Origin: JANLSE01 sp038214135
GTDB taxonomy: Bacteria > Chloroflexota > Chloroflexia > Chloroflexales > Roseiflexaceae
NCBI GenBank assembly: GCA_038214135.1
Contig: JBBQSD010000053.1
Coordinates: 1 to 38,182 of the forward strand
Reading direction: 5' to 3'
Length of the DNA: 38,182 bases
Part shown: piece after piece, positions 24,201 to 32,456 of the stretch
Numbering within the stretch: position 1 is the first letter of the stretch
How the letters are laid out: every line of letters starts with the position of its first letter
Program-made: the position numbers and the translations under genes
The notes under the pieces: model-generated
Told to the model about the DNA's origin: nothing
The model's input: only the letters and a program-made list of their open reading frames with translations
Database searches by the model: none

Positions 24201-25830
24201 CGCCATCGAGCACCACCCGAATACCGCGCTGCTTGCCCTCTTTAACAAGCTCGCGGAAATCGCTCTGCTCGCCAAAATAGCGGCTGATCCTCAGGAAATC
24301 ACGGGTATCGTAGCCATGGTTTGAACCAGATTCAAAGATCGGGTTGAGATAAAGAATCGTAATCCCAACGCTCTTCAGGTAATCGAGTTTCTCGGTAATT
24401 CCCTTCAGGTCGCCGCCATAGTAATCGCGGCCCTTCGGGCTTTCCGTACATGCTGTGGCCGGTGCATTATAGGCCCGGCAATATCCTTCCGGCAGCGTAT
24501 TCCAACTGCGCCGCTGGATCTGGGCATCGGTTGCTGCCCGAATCTGCGCGGGAGTTGCATTGGCCGGGGCCGGGTAATCATAGCGTGGGTCGGTTGTCTT
24601 TGGATCATTGCCGGTTTCACCATTGCGGAAGCGATCTGGGAAGATCTGGTACATCACCCCATCCTGCATCCAGGGAATAACCCTAAACTGGGGATCGACA
24701 GCATTCAGCCGGAAGCCAATATCCTGCTCGCTTGGTGTGGCCTGGCCAACACCACCATAGCGCGGGCCATTATCGGCATAATAGGCGGTTGATGTTCCAT
24801 CGGTAAGAATAAAGCGATAGTAGGTTGTGCCGAGTTTCTGCGGAGTATAGGTATACTGCCAGTAGTCGCACGTCGAACCGACAATCGTGGTATCAAAACA
24901 ATCAACATTCCTGGCCGCAAGGATCATCGGCTGCTTATCCTCAGCACCGATTGCCGTATCGTACAGCCGAATCGTGGCGCTGGTGAGATCATTATGGAAG
25001 GTACGCAATCGCAGCGATACTGGCGTACCAGGGTTGATCGCGCCGCCAGGCGTGCGATACAGCGTGTCGCGTGAGTCGTGGCGTAGGCCATCATACTCAA
25101 CATTGTTATCCTGGGCATGGCCAGCACTAAACAATGCAGCATGGGTGCTGGCATTGTAGCGGAACGTGACCTTCGCGCCATTGGTTAGCACAGTAAACGG
25201 GATGTTCGGGCCATCCCGCACACCACCCTGGCCATAGTTCTCATCCCAACTCTCGTTGAGCGCAACCTTGCCCTCATACGAACCAGCAAGCAGCCCAGTC
25301 GTCTCCATGCTGTACGTTCCATCGCCATCAACATCGGTCAGGAGTGAACGCACACACGCTGGATCCCAATCGCCAGGGCAACCAAGCTCACTCTGGAAGC
25401 TGCCAGCTGCAACGGCGATCACATCAGTTGCGCTATCAAGCACCGCATTAGTCTTGCGATCATAATAGAAGCGGATCGTAGCGCCTGTGGTGCTGAGTGT
25501 CGTATTGCCGCCACCATTACGGTGGTTACCGGTATAGCTCTCGCTCCAGTCATCGTTGATCACCAACTTGTATTCCCATTCGCCAGCGGGAATCGTGAAC
25601 ACGCCACGCCAGATCCCATTGCCAATCTCGGTCAGATGAGCGGCGGCACAATCCCACTGCCAATCAGTACAGCCAGGAATCGTATGGCCAAGCGAGCCAG
25701 CCAGGGTGACACTCGTTGGATTAGTTGCAGCGGCCAGCGCCGAGGGGAGAGCGCTGGGTAAGAATGTGGGGAAGAGCAGCCCAATCAACAAGGACAGCGT
25801 AGTCCATTGGAATCGAAATCGTCGACTCAC
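21235..25830 (-). CDS. Large secreted GH13 alpha-amylase/pullulanase-type enzyme
   Basis: A 1531-residue exported glycoside hydrolase acting on starch-type alpha-glucans. Order: signal peptide (1-35, ends ALAAA), two X25-type modules (about 38-130 and 135-235), an N-terminal Ig-like alpha-amylase domain (about 243-385), the GH13 barrel with C-domain (about 386-970), FN3 (972-1062), an unassigned beta module (1065-1190), FN3 (1195-1290), a CBM20-like module (1293-1395) and a terminal Ig-like module (1420-1531). GH13 regions are VVLDGVFNH, GWRFDVMTD (nucleophile D656), LIAEAW (acid E687) and LDSHDT (D767). GTG 25830 is chosen because AAGGAG lies 5 bases upstream and a standard signal peptide follows. 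The layout fits an amylopullulanase or neopullulanase; exact specificity is not visible. Confidence 0.92.
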   Translation of the reverse strand: MSRRFRFQWTTLSLLIGLLFPTFLPSALPSALAAATNPTSVTLAGSLGHTIPGCTDWQWDCAAAHLTEIGNGIWRGVFTIPAGEWEYKLVINDDWSESYTGNHRNGGGNTTLSTTGATIRFYYDRKTNAVLDSATDVIAVAAGSFQSELGCPGDWDPACVRSLLTDVDGDGTYSMETTGLLAGSYEGKVALNESWDENYGQGGVRDGPNIPFTVLTNGAKVTFRYNASTHAALFSAGHAQDNNVEYDGLRHDSRDTLYRTPGGAINPGTPVSLRLRTFHNDLTSATIRLYDTAIGAEDKQPMILAARNVDCFDTTIVGSTCDYWQYTYTPQKLGTTYYRFILTDGTSTAYYADNGPRYGGVGQATPSEQDIGFRLNAVDPQFRVIPWMQDGVMYQIFPDRFRNGETGNDPKTTDPRYDYPAPANATPAQIRAATDAQIQRRSWNTLPEGYCRAYNAPATACTESPKGRDYYGGDLKGITEKLDYLKSVGITILYLNPIFESGSNHGYDTRDFLRISRYFGEQSDFRELVKEGKQRGIRVVLDGVFNHLSSDSPFFDRYHHYATIGACESTASPYRSWFVFRDVTPGTGTCVDSQNRANAATYDGWANFDSIPVIVKRDPIDPNKPYAPVAQYFYKDTRFSVAGYWLNRGAAGWRFDVMTDGSFPTSYWQELRTITKGIDPDITLIAEAWHWYDNLPLTHGEQADTAMGYRFRNAVLGLLGAVDDKGFDEEGNPNLPPSTFQKRLESIREDYADATYYTFQNILDSHDTKRLLWSLTPGQENREQKEFNAANVAKGKARQSIAALVQMTVPGTPTIYYGDEVAVTGADDPDDRRTFPWRTNAAGGYINTRDPLYFDALGDHTMLNWYRKLALIRKLTPVLRQGKMTFLLADDTNKTVSYALRQGDNLAIMVINRNENSSQTITIPTAAYLRNGVTLIDALSGKIVTTTNGSFSITLGTLQGAIFILVPRQDITGPTAPTGLTASAQNGVTSSVNLSWNSNGSAGYNIYRSPLQAGGYVKIGTANGSSYTDTSVNNGTTYYYTVRGVDALGNEGAGSNEANATPAFPIGYAVLQYPKTITQAITSSYTTVYGQTYIDGLTNAGGDPSSVLAQVGYGAPGSNPATWTTWKPMSYNAGHTGDNNYEYQGSLRAEAIGTYDYLVRFSDDGGRSWAYGDQDGFYPGESGTDMPGVLIVNASSDTTAPSTPVASIDYGAGSLTINWSAAIDANGIAEYRIYRGTSAGGEGATPVAIVSGTTLSFVDTSVSAGKTYYYIVKAFDTALNASSASNEVSETVRAKIVLVTFRVRVPAFTPPGDTIYITGQSQAVSPDPLCGYCGGNASTAMHETSPGSRIWEITLGIPDGTQINYKYTRGTYNFVEEWGSITGFTNRVNSLVKPNSPTDLTQLFDDTSDTNADENHRAVQNWRDPLVSGTTPTNGAVGTAPAAINVTFNWDVTPEAANTTDFSGAIAVSRNGTAVAGIVTHNAVTKSLTFTPSATLVAGSYSVTVDHIVSLTQQNDGVNIRTPYTFTFTVN

Positions 25831-26143
25831 GGTAGCTCCTTTGCATACAGATCGCAAAACACACAACAAACAGGCCGACGCACATGCGCCAACCAGATGC
25901 CACACCAGTAATTATGATACCAACCGGCCCAGGAATCATTTCAGAATCGTTGAGTTGGCGGAGTATAGCACGACCACCAATCGTAGGCAAGGCCGATCCC
26001 AGGTAAGAATTGCGTGAGAATCAGTGGATGACAAGATCGTTATTCGGTGCTGCGATCTTGCCGAAGTACCTTGGATCGAGTAACATCAGTGAGTGTGCTA
26101 CGTAGATCAACATTGTGATAGGGCAACAGGTAAGGAGGCGAGC
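25831..26143. other. Divergent intergenic region between GH13 and SPFH genes
   Basis: This stretch of 313 bases must hold the promoters of two divergent genes. No coding frame is credible. A perfect inverted repeat, CAAGATCG (26032-26039) and CGATCTTG (26053-26060) with a 13-base spacer, lies 84 bases before the SPFH start and could be an operator or leader hairpin. The ribosome site AAGGAGG of the SPFH gene is at 26132-26138. Confidence 0.5.
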
Positions 26144-27133
26144 ATGACGTTCCTTGGAATTATATTTGGGTTCGTCGTATGGTTTCTGGTACGCTACCTC
26201 GTAGCAGGAATCTATACCGTCGATCAAAACGAGCGGGCGGTGAAAACCGTTTTTGGGCGGGCCGAACGTCTTTCAGATACACCAATGGATGATCCATTGC
26301 TTGAGTATCTGCGCCCAGATGAGCGCGAACGCTATCGCTACCCAAAGCTCAGAATTATTCCACCAGGTGGGCCATACTTTAAGTGGCCCTGGGAAAAGAT
26401 CTATAAGGTCTCTGTTGCGACACAGACGATCAACATGGCAAGTGATCTCGAAACACCAACGGCCAATAGCAATGGAACAATTCTCGAAGCCGTCACAAAG
26501 GACCAACTCAATATCGGGCTGACTGGCCAGATTCGCTATCGTGTGGCGGAAAGCAATCTGTACGCCTATCTGTTTGGCGTCAAACAGCCGATCATCCATG
26601 TGATGGGCTATTTCATCTCGATCCTACGCGAGCGAATAGCTAATTTCGAGGCACCCAAGTTGCCGGCACTGACCGATAATGCAGCAGCTACGGATGTGGT
26701 GACGGTCATGGCAGGCATTTCGATCAACGATCTCCGCAAGAACCTGCGCGATCTGAACGAACTGATGGATCGTGAGTGTATTTCCTCGTCCGCACGCTAT
26801 GGTGTCGTTTTGGATGCATCACTGATCACCAGCATCGACGCACCGCACGAGGTTGAATCGGCATTGGCAGCAATCAATACCGCCCATAACCAGGTCTCGT
26901 CCGATATCAGCCTGGCCCAGGCCTCAGCGGACCAGAAGATCGTCCAATCACGGCGGGCTGTCGAAATCGAAACCCTCAAGGCCCAAGCCGAAGTCGAGCC
27001 GCTTCAGGCATTGGCAACCACGCTACGGAGCCTCAAGCAGAGTGGTCCGAATGCATTGGACACCTATTTGCGGAGCGTTCGGCTGAAACTGTATGGCCAG
27101 GCTAAACGGGCTGTGATTGAGACGAAGAATTAG
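26144..27133 (+). CDS. SPFH/band-7 membrane protein 1
   Basis: A 329-residue stomatin/HflK-like protein. A membrane segment (about 2-23, FLGIIFGFVVWFLVRYLVAG) is followed by the SPFH domain. Recognisable parts are YTVDQNERAVKTVFGRAE, PPGGPYFKWPWEKIYKVSVATQ, TKDQLNIGLTGQIRYRV, and the long helix region SDISLAQASADQKIVQSRRAVEIETLKAQAE typical of flotillin/prohibitin tails. SPFH proteins form rings that organise membrane zones or control proteases. ATG 26144 has AAGGAGG upstream. Another SPFH gene follows after 12 bases, as in hflK-hflC pairs, but no FtsH gene is present here. Confidence 0.9.
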   Translation: MTFLGIIFGFVVWFLVRYLVAGIYTVDQNERAVKTVFGRAERLSDTPMDDPLLEYLRPDERERYRYPKLRIIPPGGPYFKWPWEKIYKVSVATQTINMASDLETPTANSNGTILEAVTKDQLNIGLTGQIRYRVAESNLYAYLFGVKQPIIHVMGYFISILRERIANFEAPKLPALTDNAAATDVVTVMAGISINDLRKNLRDLNELMDRECISSSARYGVVLDASLITSIDAPHEVESALAAINTAHNQVSSDISLAQASADQKIVQSRRAVEIETLKAQAEVEPLQALATTLRSLKQSGPNALDTYLRSVRLKLYGQAKRAVIETKN

Positions 27134-27145
27134 GGAGATACATTC

Positions 27146-28072
27146 ATGTCAGACTTTTTTGTCGCTGCCATCGCAACATTCATTTTCTGTATTGTTGCGA
27201 TAGGTGTGTTTCTTGGGTTACTGCGGGCGCTCGGCTTATATGCGATCGTCCAGGAGAGCACCTGCCGCGTCTATGTCCTATTCGGTAATGTGATCGGCGT
27301 GTTGGACGAGCCAGGGTTGCACATTCTGCCACTCAAACTCGGACCAGCGGCGTTTATCGTCAACTGGCTTGGGCGCTGCACTGTCCTCGATCTGCGGCTC
27401 GATCAGAAATACCTACGCAGCCAGCCTGTCAACTCCGAAGAAGGCGCTCCAATGGGTGTTGGTATCTGGTATGAGATGAAGATCAGCGAGCCAGTTGGGT
27501 TTATGTTCCGCAATGCCGATCCCCAGGGTTCGCTCTCGGCCAATGTGAGCAATGCAGCAGTTCGTACACTCAGCAATCTGCCATTGGCCGATATGCTCGA
27601 AAATCGCCATGCCATGAGCCGTGCTGTTCGCGATGAAGTAACGCCAAAATCGCAGGAGTGGGGCTACCAGCTTGGGTCAGTCTATATTCGCAAGGTTCAT
27701 CTGCGTGATGATGGCATGATCCGCCAGATCGAGGCCAAGGTCGTCAACCGGCTACGGCAGGTTACATCGGCGATTAAGCAGGATGGAGCCAACCAGGTCA
27801 GCGTAATCACCAGCACCGCCGAGCGGCAGGCAGCGATTGAGTTTGGTAAAGCCCAGGCTATGCGGCCATCGATCGTTGGTGAAGCGCTGAATGATATATC
27901 CCAGGATGTGCAAGTGGCCGAGGCATTATTCGAGATCCTGGAGATCGAACGCCTGAGCGAGAGCAATGGCGAGATCACGCTGGTACCGCCGCGCAGTGGC
28001 CTGTTAGCCCAGATGGTTGCTTCTGGCCAAACACCACAACCACAGCCACAGCCACAATTGACAAGACGATAG
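27146..28072 (+). CDS. SPFH/band-7 membrane protein 2
   Basis: A 308-residue partner of the preceding protein. It has an N-terminal membrane segment (about 5-27) and an SPFH domain (YAIVQESTCRVYVLFGNVIG, GLHILPLKLGP, LDLRLDQKYLRSQP), then an EFGKAQAMRPSIVGEAL helix. The tail contains PQPQPQPQ. The pair probably builds a mixed SPFH ring in the membrane. Lengths are similar but sequence identity between the two is low, as for HflK and HflC. A hairpin at 28195 may end the transcript. Confidence 0.88.
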   Translation: MSDFFVAAIATFIFCIVAIGVFLGLLRALGLYAIVQESTCRVYVLFGNVIGVLDEPGLHILPLKLGPAAFIVNWLGRCTVLDLRLDQKYLRSQPVNSEEGAPMGVGIWYEMKISEPVGFMFRNADPQGSLSANVSNAAVRTLSNLPLADMLENRHAMSRAVRDEVTPKSQEWGYQLGSVYIRKVHLRDDGMIRQIEAKVVNRLRQVTSAIKQDGANQVSVITSTAERQAAIEFGKAQAMRPSIVGEALNDISQDVQVAEALFEILEIERLSESNGEITLVPPRSGLLAQMVASGQTPQPQPQPQLTRR

Positions 28073-28194
28073 CAGTTCTGGAAACCCGCTAATCGAGAGG
28101 ACAAGAACACGCTCGACCCTTATTCGCTTGTTCAGCAACAAAGCAACAAACGAACAAATCCGCATTATGCAATGTGTACTTGTCCTTTCTATAC

Positions 28195-28226
28195 GGAGCT
28201 AGTGAGCCTTTACATGCCCTAGCTCC
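28195..28226 (+). terminator. Possible terminator after the SPFH operon
   Basis: GGAGCTAG (28195-28202) pairs with CTAGCTCC (28219-28226) around a 16-base loop and is followed by TTTCTC. The loop is long, so the call is tentative. The rest of the 28073-28353 gap shows no gene. Confidence 0.4.
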
Positions 28227-28353
28227 TTTCTCATGGCACTCACATTCGTTACAACATCGTTATGAATGATACTAATGCGGAAAACTGCGTATTCTGGTAA
28301 CGCACATATACTACACTTCGATATAGGTATTGGCTGTGTGCGAGCAAAGCAGA

Positions 28354-29535
28354 ATGCATCTATTTCATTATATTCTCACCACCATCCGCAATCAATTCGC
28401 CAAACGACATCAGCTCTCGTCGGCGATACACCAGGTTACTGGCCAACCCCCAAAAACGCCGATTGATGGGGATTGTGGCGTACCAACCCATGCAAACCAG
28501 CACTCCACAATCGCGGAGAATGTGACCGATGGTGTGATTATCTGTGATGAACAGGATCATATTCTTCAGCTGAACCAGGCAGCTCGTATGTTGCTTGATC
28601 TTCAGCCAGGGCAGCCAGTACCCACATTCTTTTGGGAGATCCCACTGACGAAATTGACCTGCGGAAACCCTGCGATCCAAGATGTCTACCGAATCAACCA
28701 GGAAATTGTGCAGGTATCGGTTTCGCCATTCCAGAATAATGCTGGCATTGCACTCGGGCGTGTGTATATCCTCCGTGATGTGATCCAAACCGTTGGTATT
28801 GATCAAGCCCGAACCAGCTTTATCGCAACAATCTCACACGAACTACGAACGCCACTGATGGTTCTGAGTGGCAATACCGATCTGCTCATTCGCGGCTGTA
28901 TTGGCCAGCTGACAAACGAGCAACACGTACTGATGGAGAGCATGCGCAACCATACCCAACGAATGACAACGCTGGTCAATAATGTTATTACCCTCGCTGA
29001 GCTTGAATCGGGGACACTCACCGCTGATCTGAAACCACTGATCCTCAGTGAGTTGGTGACTGACGTGATCAGGCCGCTGCAACACACACTGGCGGCCCGC
29101 CATGTCGTCGTATCGCTGGATATCGCACCCGAACTGCCGTGCGTATTGGCCGATCCGCATCAGCTTACGATTGTACTCCAGCAACTGCTCGATAATGCCC
29201 AACGCTACACCCAACACGGCCATGTGACGATACGGGCATCGTTCAATCAGCAGCAATGTATACGGATTGATATTGCCGATACTGGCTGCGGAATCGCGCC
29301 AGAGGCGATTGCAACGCTGTTTACTCGTTTCAGCCGTAGTGTGGATCGGATCAGTTCGGCTGATCGCGGGTTTGGGTTGGGGCTTGCCCTCGCCCGAGAA
29401 CTGATCGAGCGCCAGGGGGGCCGGATCTGGCTTGCCGAAACATCAGCCCATGGCAGCGTTTTTAGCATTGCCATCCCATGCGCACAAGCCACTGAACATC
29501 CCCTCCCGACCAACAGCCGCACTGCTGCAGCATAG
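28354..29535 (+). CDS. Soluble PAS-type sensor histidine kinase (orphan)
   Basis: A 393-residue histidine kinase without membrane segments, so it probably senses inside the cell. A PAS-like domain is at about 50-145 (ENVTDGVIICDEQDHILQLN). The HisKA phospho-acceptor is H162 in ISHELRTPLMVLSGN. The ATPase domain shows the N box QQLLDNAQRY, the G1 box DTGCGIAPEA and the G2 box GFGLGLALARELIERQGG. ATG 28354 is taken as the start; TTG 28330 in the same frame is possible, and neither has a strong ribosome site. No response regulator gene is adjacent. The C-terminus ends in an Ala/Thr-rich tail. Confidence 0.88.
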   Translation: MHLFHYILTTIRNQFAKRHQLSSAIHQVTGQPPKTPIDGDCGVPTHANQHSTIAENVTDGVIICDEQDHILQLNQAARMLLDLQPGQPVPTFFWEIPLTKLTCGNPAIQDVYRINQEIVQVSVSPFQNNAGIALGRVYILRDVIQTVGIDQARTSFIATISHELRTPLMVLSGNTDLLIRGCIGQLTNEQHVLMESMRNHTQRMTTLVNNVITLAELESGTLTADLKPLILSELVTDVIRPLQHTLAARHVVVSLDIAPELPCVLADPHQLTIVLQQLLDNAQRYTQHGHVTIRASFNQQQCIRIDIADTGCGIAPEAIATLFTRFSRSVDRISSADRGFGLGLALARELIERQGGRIWLAETSAHGSVFSIAIPCAQATEHPLPTNSRTAAA

Positions 29536-29543
29536 AGCTTGTC

Positions 29544-29615
29544 CAGACGCAAGATATTGTGTCTCTCCCTGGTTCCCTTGGTTCTTCTGGCCGTATTCTG
29601 ACTCCTGACTCCTGC
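29544..29615. repeat. Two dispersed repeat remnants between kinase and SDR genes
   Basis: Bases 29544-29566 (AGACGCAAGATATTGTGTCTCT) are a degenerate relative of the GTAGAGACGC palindrome. Bases 29594-29615 are two to three TGACTCC heptads. A small ACGATA-N4-TATCGT hairpin at 29638-29653 precedes the SDR gene start. Confidence 0.55.
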
Positions 29616-29678
29616 ATACTCGGTTCTGAATTCTGCTACGATAGAGGTATCGTGATTCAGATGGAATAAGGGTACGTA

Positions 29679-30410
29679 ATGAGTCATCTCTCTGGCAAAG
29701 TAGCCTTGGTTACGGGTGGGGCGCGGCGGCTTGGGCGGGCGATTGCACTGGCATTGGCCGAATCGGGCGCAAATGTGATGATCCACTATCATCAATCGGC
29801 GAGTGTTGCGGAACAGACCCTGGCCGATCTACGGGCGCTTGGTATCGCTGCCGATGCGGTTCAGGGCGATCTCTCGAACACCAGCGATTGTGAGCGGGTT
29901 GTTGATACAGCCGTGGCCCGTTGGGGGCAGCTCGATATTCTGGTCAACAATTCGGGTATCTGGGGGCCAACACCAGTTGGGCAGACGAGCGTTGAACGCT
30001 GGGATGAACTGCTCAACACCAATCTGCGTGGAACCTATTTCGTTAGCCAACGGGCTGCGCCTGCATTACGTGCAGCACATGGCGCTATTGTGAATATTGC
30101 CGATGTTGGCGTGACCAAGCCCTGGCGCGATCATGCGCCATACTTGGCTAGTAAAGGCGGGATCGTGGCGCTGACGTATGCATTGGCATGCGATCTGGCC
30201 CCCGAGGTGCGGGTGAATGCAGTTGCGCCAGGGCCGGTGCTGATGCCAGATGATTGGAGTACACAACAGGGCCAATCAGCTGCTAGCTCGACACTACTCA
30301 AGCGCCTTGGGAGTCCGGCAGATATTGGGGCGGCAGTGCGATTTCTGGCAACAGCCGACTATATCACTGGTGTTGTTCTACCAGTCGATGGCGGTCATCT
30401 GCTGGCCTAG
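29679..30410 (+). CDS. SDR-family reductase, pteridine-reductase-like
   Basis: A 243-residue NADPH-dependent short-chain dehydrogenase. The cofactor motif is TGGARRLGR (12-20), the TGxxxRxG form seen in pteridine reductases of the PTR1/FolM type. NNSG is at 90-93 and the catalytic pair is Y155-K159 (APYLASKGG). In place of the usual catalytic Ser, the strand reads IVNIADVG with D142, as in PTR1-like enzymes. It therefore probably reduces pterins or folates (inference). Its stop overlaps by 4 bases with the stop end of the convergent gene at 30407. Confidence 0.87.
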   Translation: MSHLSGKVALVTGGARRLGRAIALALAESGANVMIHYHQSASVAEQTLADLRALGIAADAVQGDLSNTSDCERVVDTAVARWGQLDILVNNSGIWGPTPVGQTSVERWDELLNTNLRGTYFVSQRAAPALRAAHGAIVNIADVGVTKPWRDHAPYLASKGGIVALTYALACDLAPEVRVNAVAPGPVLMPDDWSTQQGQSAASSTLLKRLGSPADIGAAVRFLATADYITGVVLPVDGGHLLA

Positions 30411-30931
30411 CGCACCACAACACTTGTATCGGCAGCCAGAAATTCGGCAACAATCAAGCGCAATCGATAGGTTCCGCGCGGTAATGGCGCACCAGTGCTA
30501 TACAGAAGCGCGTTGGTTAGCATTGCCGGGCTGGCTGGAATGATCCCCTGGCTGCCAAGTTGGGGCTTGCTCTGCCCATCGACGCTCCATTCTTCACGGT
30601 AGGGCAAGCCCGCCGCACCAACAATCTGGATTTCATATTCGAGCGCTGTGATGCCATAGCCATATTGATTTGCCGGCCCATTGCGTAGATCGCCAGTGCG
30701 ACCAAAAAACGCGACACTCGCCGGCGCACCAGATATCACAATAATCGGCAACTGCTGGCGATATGGTGATGGAAGCGCTTGGGCGGCTTGTGGCGCTGGC
30801 GCAAGCTGCCACACAACCCCACGCGCCACGAGTTGCGGCTCTCCTTCGGCCTGGATGAAATGCGTGTTGCCGACACAGACAAGTAATCCAAATAGTAATA
30901 ACCAGGGTGTATTCCGCCGGAAACGCAGCAT
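30407..30931 (-). CDS. Secreted protein of unknown function
   Basis: A 174-residue protein with a signal peptide (LRFRRNTPWLLLFGLLVCVG, cleavage probably before the EGEPQ region). The mature part is beta-rich with GTYRLRLIVAEFLAADTSVVV at the end and YEIQIVGAAGLPYREEWS in the middle, which looks like an Ig-like or extracellular carbohydrate-associated fold. I cannot assign a family. It is the last gene of the minus-strand cell-surface cluster (33224 to 30407), 33 bases after the LPRTG gene. Confidence 0.65.
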   Translation of the reverse strand: MLRFRRNTPWLLLFGLLVCVGNTHFIQAEGEPQLVARGVVWQLAPAPQAAQALPSPYRQQLPIIVISGAPASVAFFGRTGDLRNGPANQYGYGITALEYEIQIVGAAGLPYREEWSVDGQSKPQLGSQGIIPASPAMLTNALLYSTGAPLPRGTYRLRLIVAEFLAADTSVVVR

Positions 30932-30952
30932 AGTTGTTACTCCAGCATCTAT

Positions 30953-30987
30953 AGCTGTCAGCCATCAGCTTTCAGCATTCAGCATTC
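30953..30987. repeat. TCAGCNT heptad repeat at the 3' end of the LPRTG gene
   Basis: Five imperfect heptads (CTGTCAG, CCATCAG, CTTTCAG, CATTCAG, CATTC). They cover the stop codon of the LPRTG protein gene, whose last residues LNAES come from the repeat. It is related to the repeat at 18066. Confidence 0.65.
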
Positions 30988-32443
30988 CCGCACCTCTTTG
31001 CCTCATAACGAATAAGCCGCCCGCTCCTAGCATAAGCAGCGCGAAACCAAGCCAAACAAACCAGGGCTGTTCAGCAGTTCCGCCAGTTCGGGGTAACGTT
31101 GCTGGGCCTGTTTGCGCCGGAATTGTGCCAGCACTAGCCTGAACGCCTTCTGCACCCTGTTGATCTCCCACCGCAATAACTGCTGTTGAAATGGCTGTTG
31201 CGCTTTCCACTGCTGTAGCTGTCGCTTCGGGTGTCGTGGGAGTTGCAGTACGCCTGCGTTGCGGCGCTTCGGTTGTTGGCTGTGCTATTGGCCTGGTATC
31301 GGCCACACCAATAATCCGAATTCGGACATCGGCCTGACGCGGAGCTTGAACTGCGTTACCAAACTCATCGCGGACATCACGCCCTGCGATTCGATTCACC
31401 ACCAGATTATCGATTGGGGCCAACACAGCAAAGGTTGTCGTTGCCGTCACAACCTCGCCTGGTTTCAGGCGACTCAGCCCCAAGCCAGCCAGGATATTAT
31501 CCCAGCCAAGCGATCCAGTGATCGGATCGGCTCGATCGGGTGCTGGCTGGGCGGAAACAAAGCGCAGGTAGCTTGGATCAAACAGATCATCGACGGGCAC
31601 GCGCACAAGGTCGGCAGCACCAGTATTGCGAATGGTGATTGCAAAAGAGACAGCTGGGGCATCGGCGCGAATCACATCGGCGAGCAATGCTTTTTCAATC
31701 GTAACACTGCCTCCTTGAATGGTTCCCGTATTTGAGGAGCCGGTTGAACCACCACCCAGGCCACCTGAACCAAGCGCAGCCTCGATCCGTGCCCGATTGA
31801 TCACACTATCGCTGATACCAATTGCTCGAAAGACGGTAGTGATCGTGAATTCTGCTCCTGGCGCGAGATCACCAAAGCCAGGCAGATCGGTCAGATCACG
31901 CCAATCCAGCCGCCCCGTGGTGCTCTGATCGGGGGCTGGTTGAAAGCGATTGAGGATTGGCTGGAGCACCGCAGGGTCATATTCATCGATCAATGGCAGG
32001 GTTGTTACGGTAACAGAGCCAGTATTGCGAATCCGAACCGTAAAAGTCAGATATGTTCCAACCTGAACAACAGCGCTGCCAACCAGCGTTTTGGTTATTT
32101 CAAGCCGCAGTGTAGCGGCCTGTTGCGGAATAATTGCTGGCGTAGTGCTATCAGGAGTAGCGGTACTTACAGGAGGAGGAGCAATCGCCAGCGGCGTAGC
32201 AGTCGCCAGCGGCGAACTAGTAAGCGTGGGTGTGACCGTCGGCTCAAGCGACACGAGTGGTGTCGGCGAGGGCGGAATGATTGTTGGCTCAACCGTTTCT
32301 GTTGGTAGCACAGTTGGTTCAGCTGTGAAAATTGGTTCGGGTATTGCGGTTGGATCGATGGCATAGGCAGGCGCGGCCAAGCCAATCAGTATGGTCATCA
32401 CGGCCAGTGTGATCAACAGGAAGCGGCACCACCAAGATCGCAT
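30965..32443 (-). CDS. Cell-wall-anchored DUF11 protein with LPRTG sorting signal
   Basis: A 492-residue exported protein. The signal peptide (RFLLITLAVMTILIGLAAPAYA) is followed by a long Thr/Pro-rich stalk with PTATP-like repeats. Two DUF11-like domains follow (LEITKTLVGSAVVQVGTYLTFTVRIRNTG; VTIEKALLADVIRADAPAVSFAITIRNTG). The end has LPRTGG (450-455), a membrane helix and RQR: a complete sortase recognition signal. The protein is therefore probably linked to the cell wall or membrane surface, which suggests a monoderm envelope. No sortase gene is in the window. The start ATG 32443 has no strong ribosome site; GTG 32482 would give a longer form overlapping the upstream stop. Confidence 0.85.
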   Translation of the reverse strand: MRSWWCRFLLITLAVMTILIGLAAPAYAIDPTAIPEPIFTAEPTVLPTETVEPTIIPPSPTPLVSLEPTVTPTLTSSPLATATPLAIAPPPVSTATPDSTTPAIIPQQAATLRLEITKTLVGSAVVQVGTYLTFTVRIRNTGSVTVTTLPLIDEYDPAVLQPILNRFQPAPDQSTTGRLDWRDLTDLPGFGDLAPGAEFTITTVFRAIGISDSVINRARIEAALGSGGLGGGSTGSSNTGTIQGGSVTIEKALLADVIRADAPAVSFAITIRNTGAADLVRVPVDDLFDPSYLRFVSAQPAPDRADPITGSLGWDNILAGLGLSRLKPGEVVTATTTFAVLAPIDNLVVNRIAGRDVRDEFGNAVQAPRQADVRIRIIGVADTRPIAQPTTEAPQRRRTATPTTPEATATAVESATAISTAVIAVGDQQGAEGVQASAGTIPAQTGPATLPRTGGTAEQPWFVWLGFALLMLGAGGLFVMRQRGAGMLNAES

Positions 32444-32456
32444 CAATCGCTCGCTT

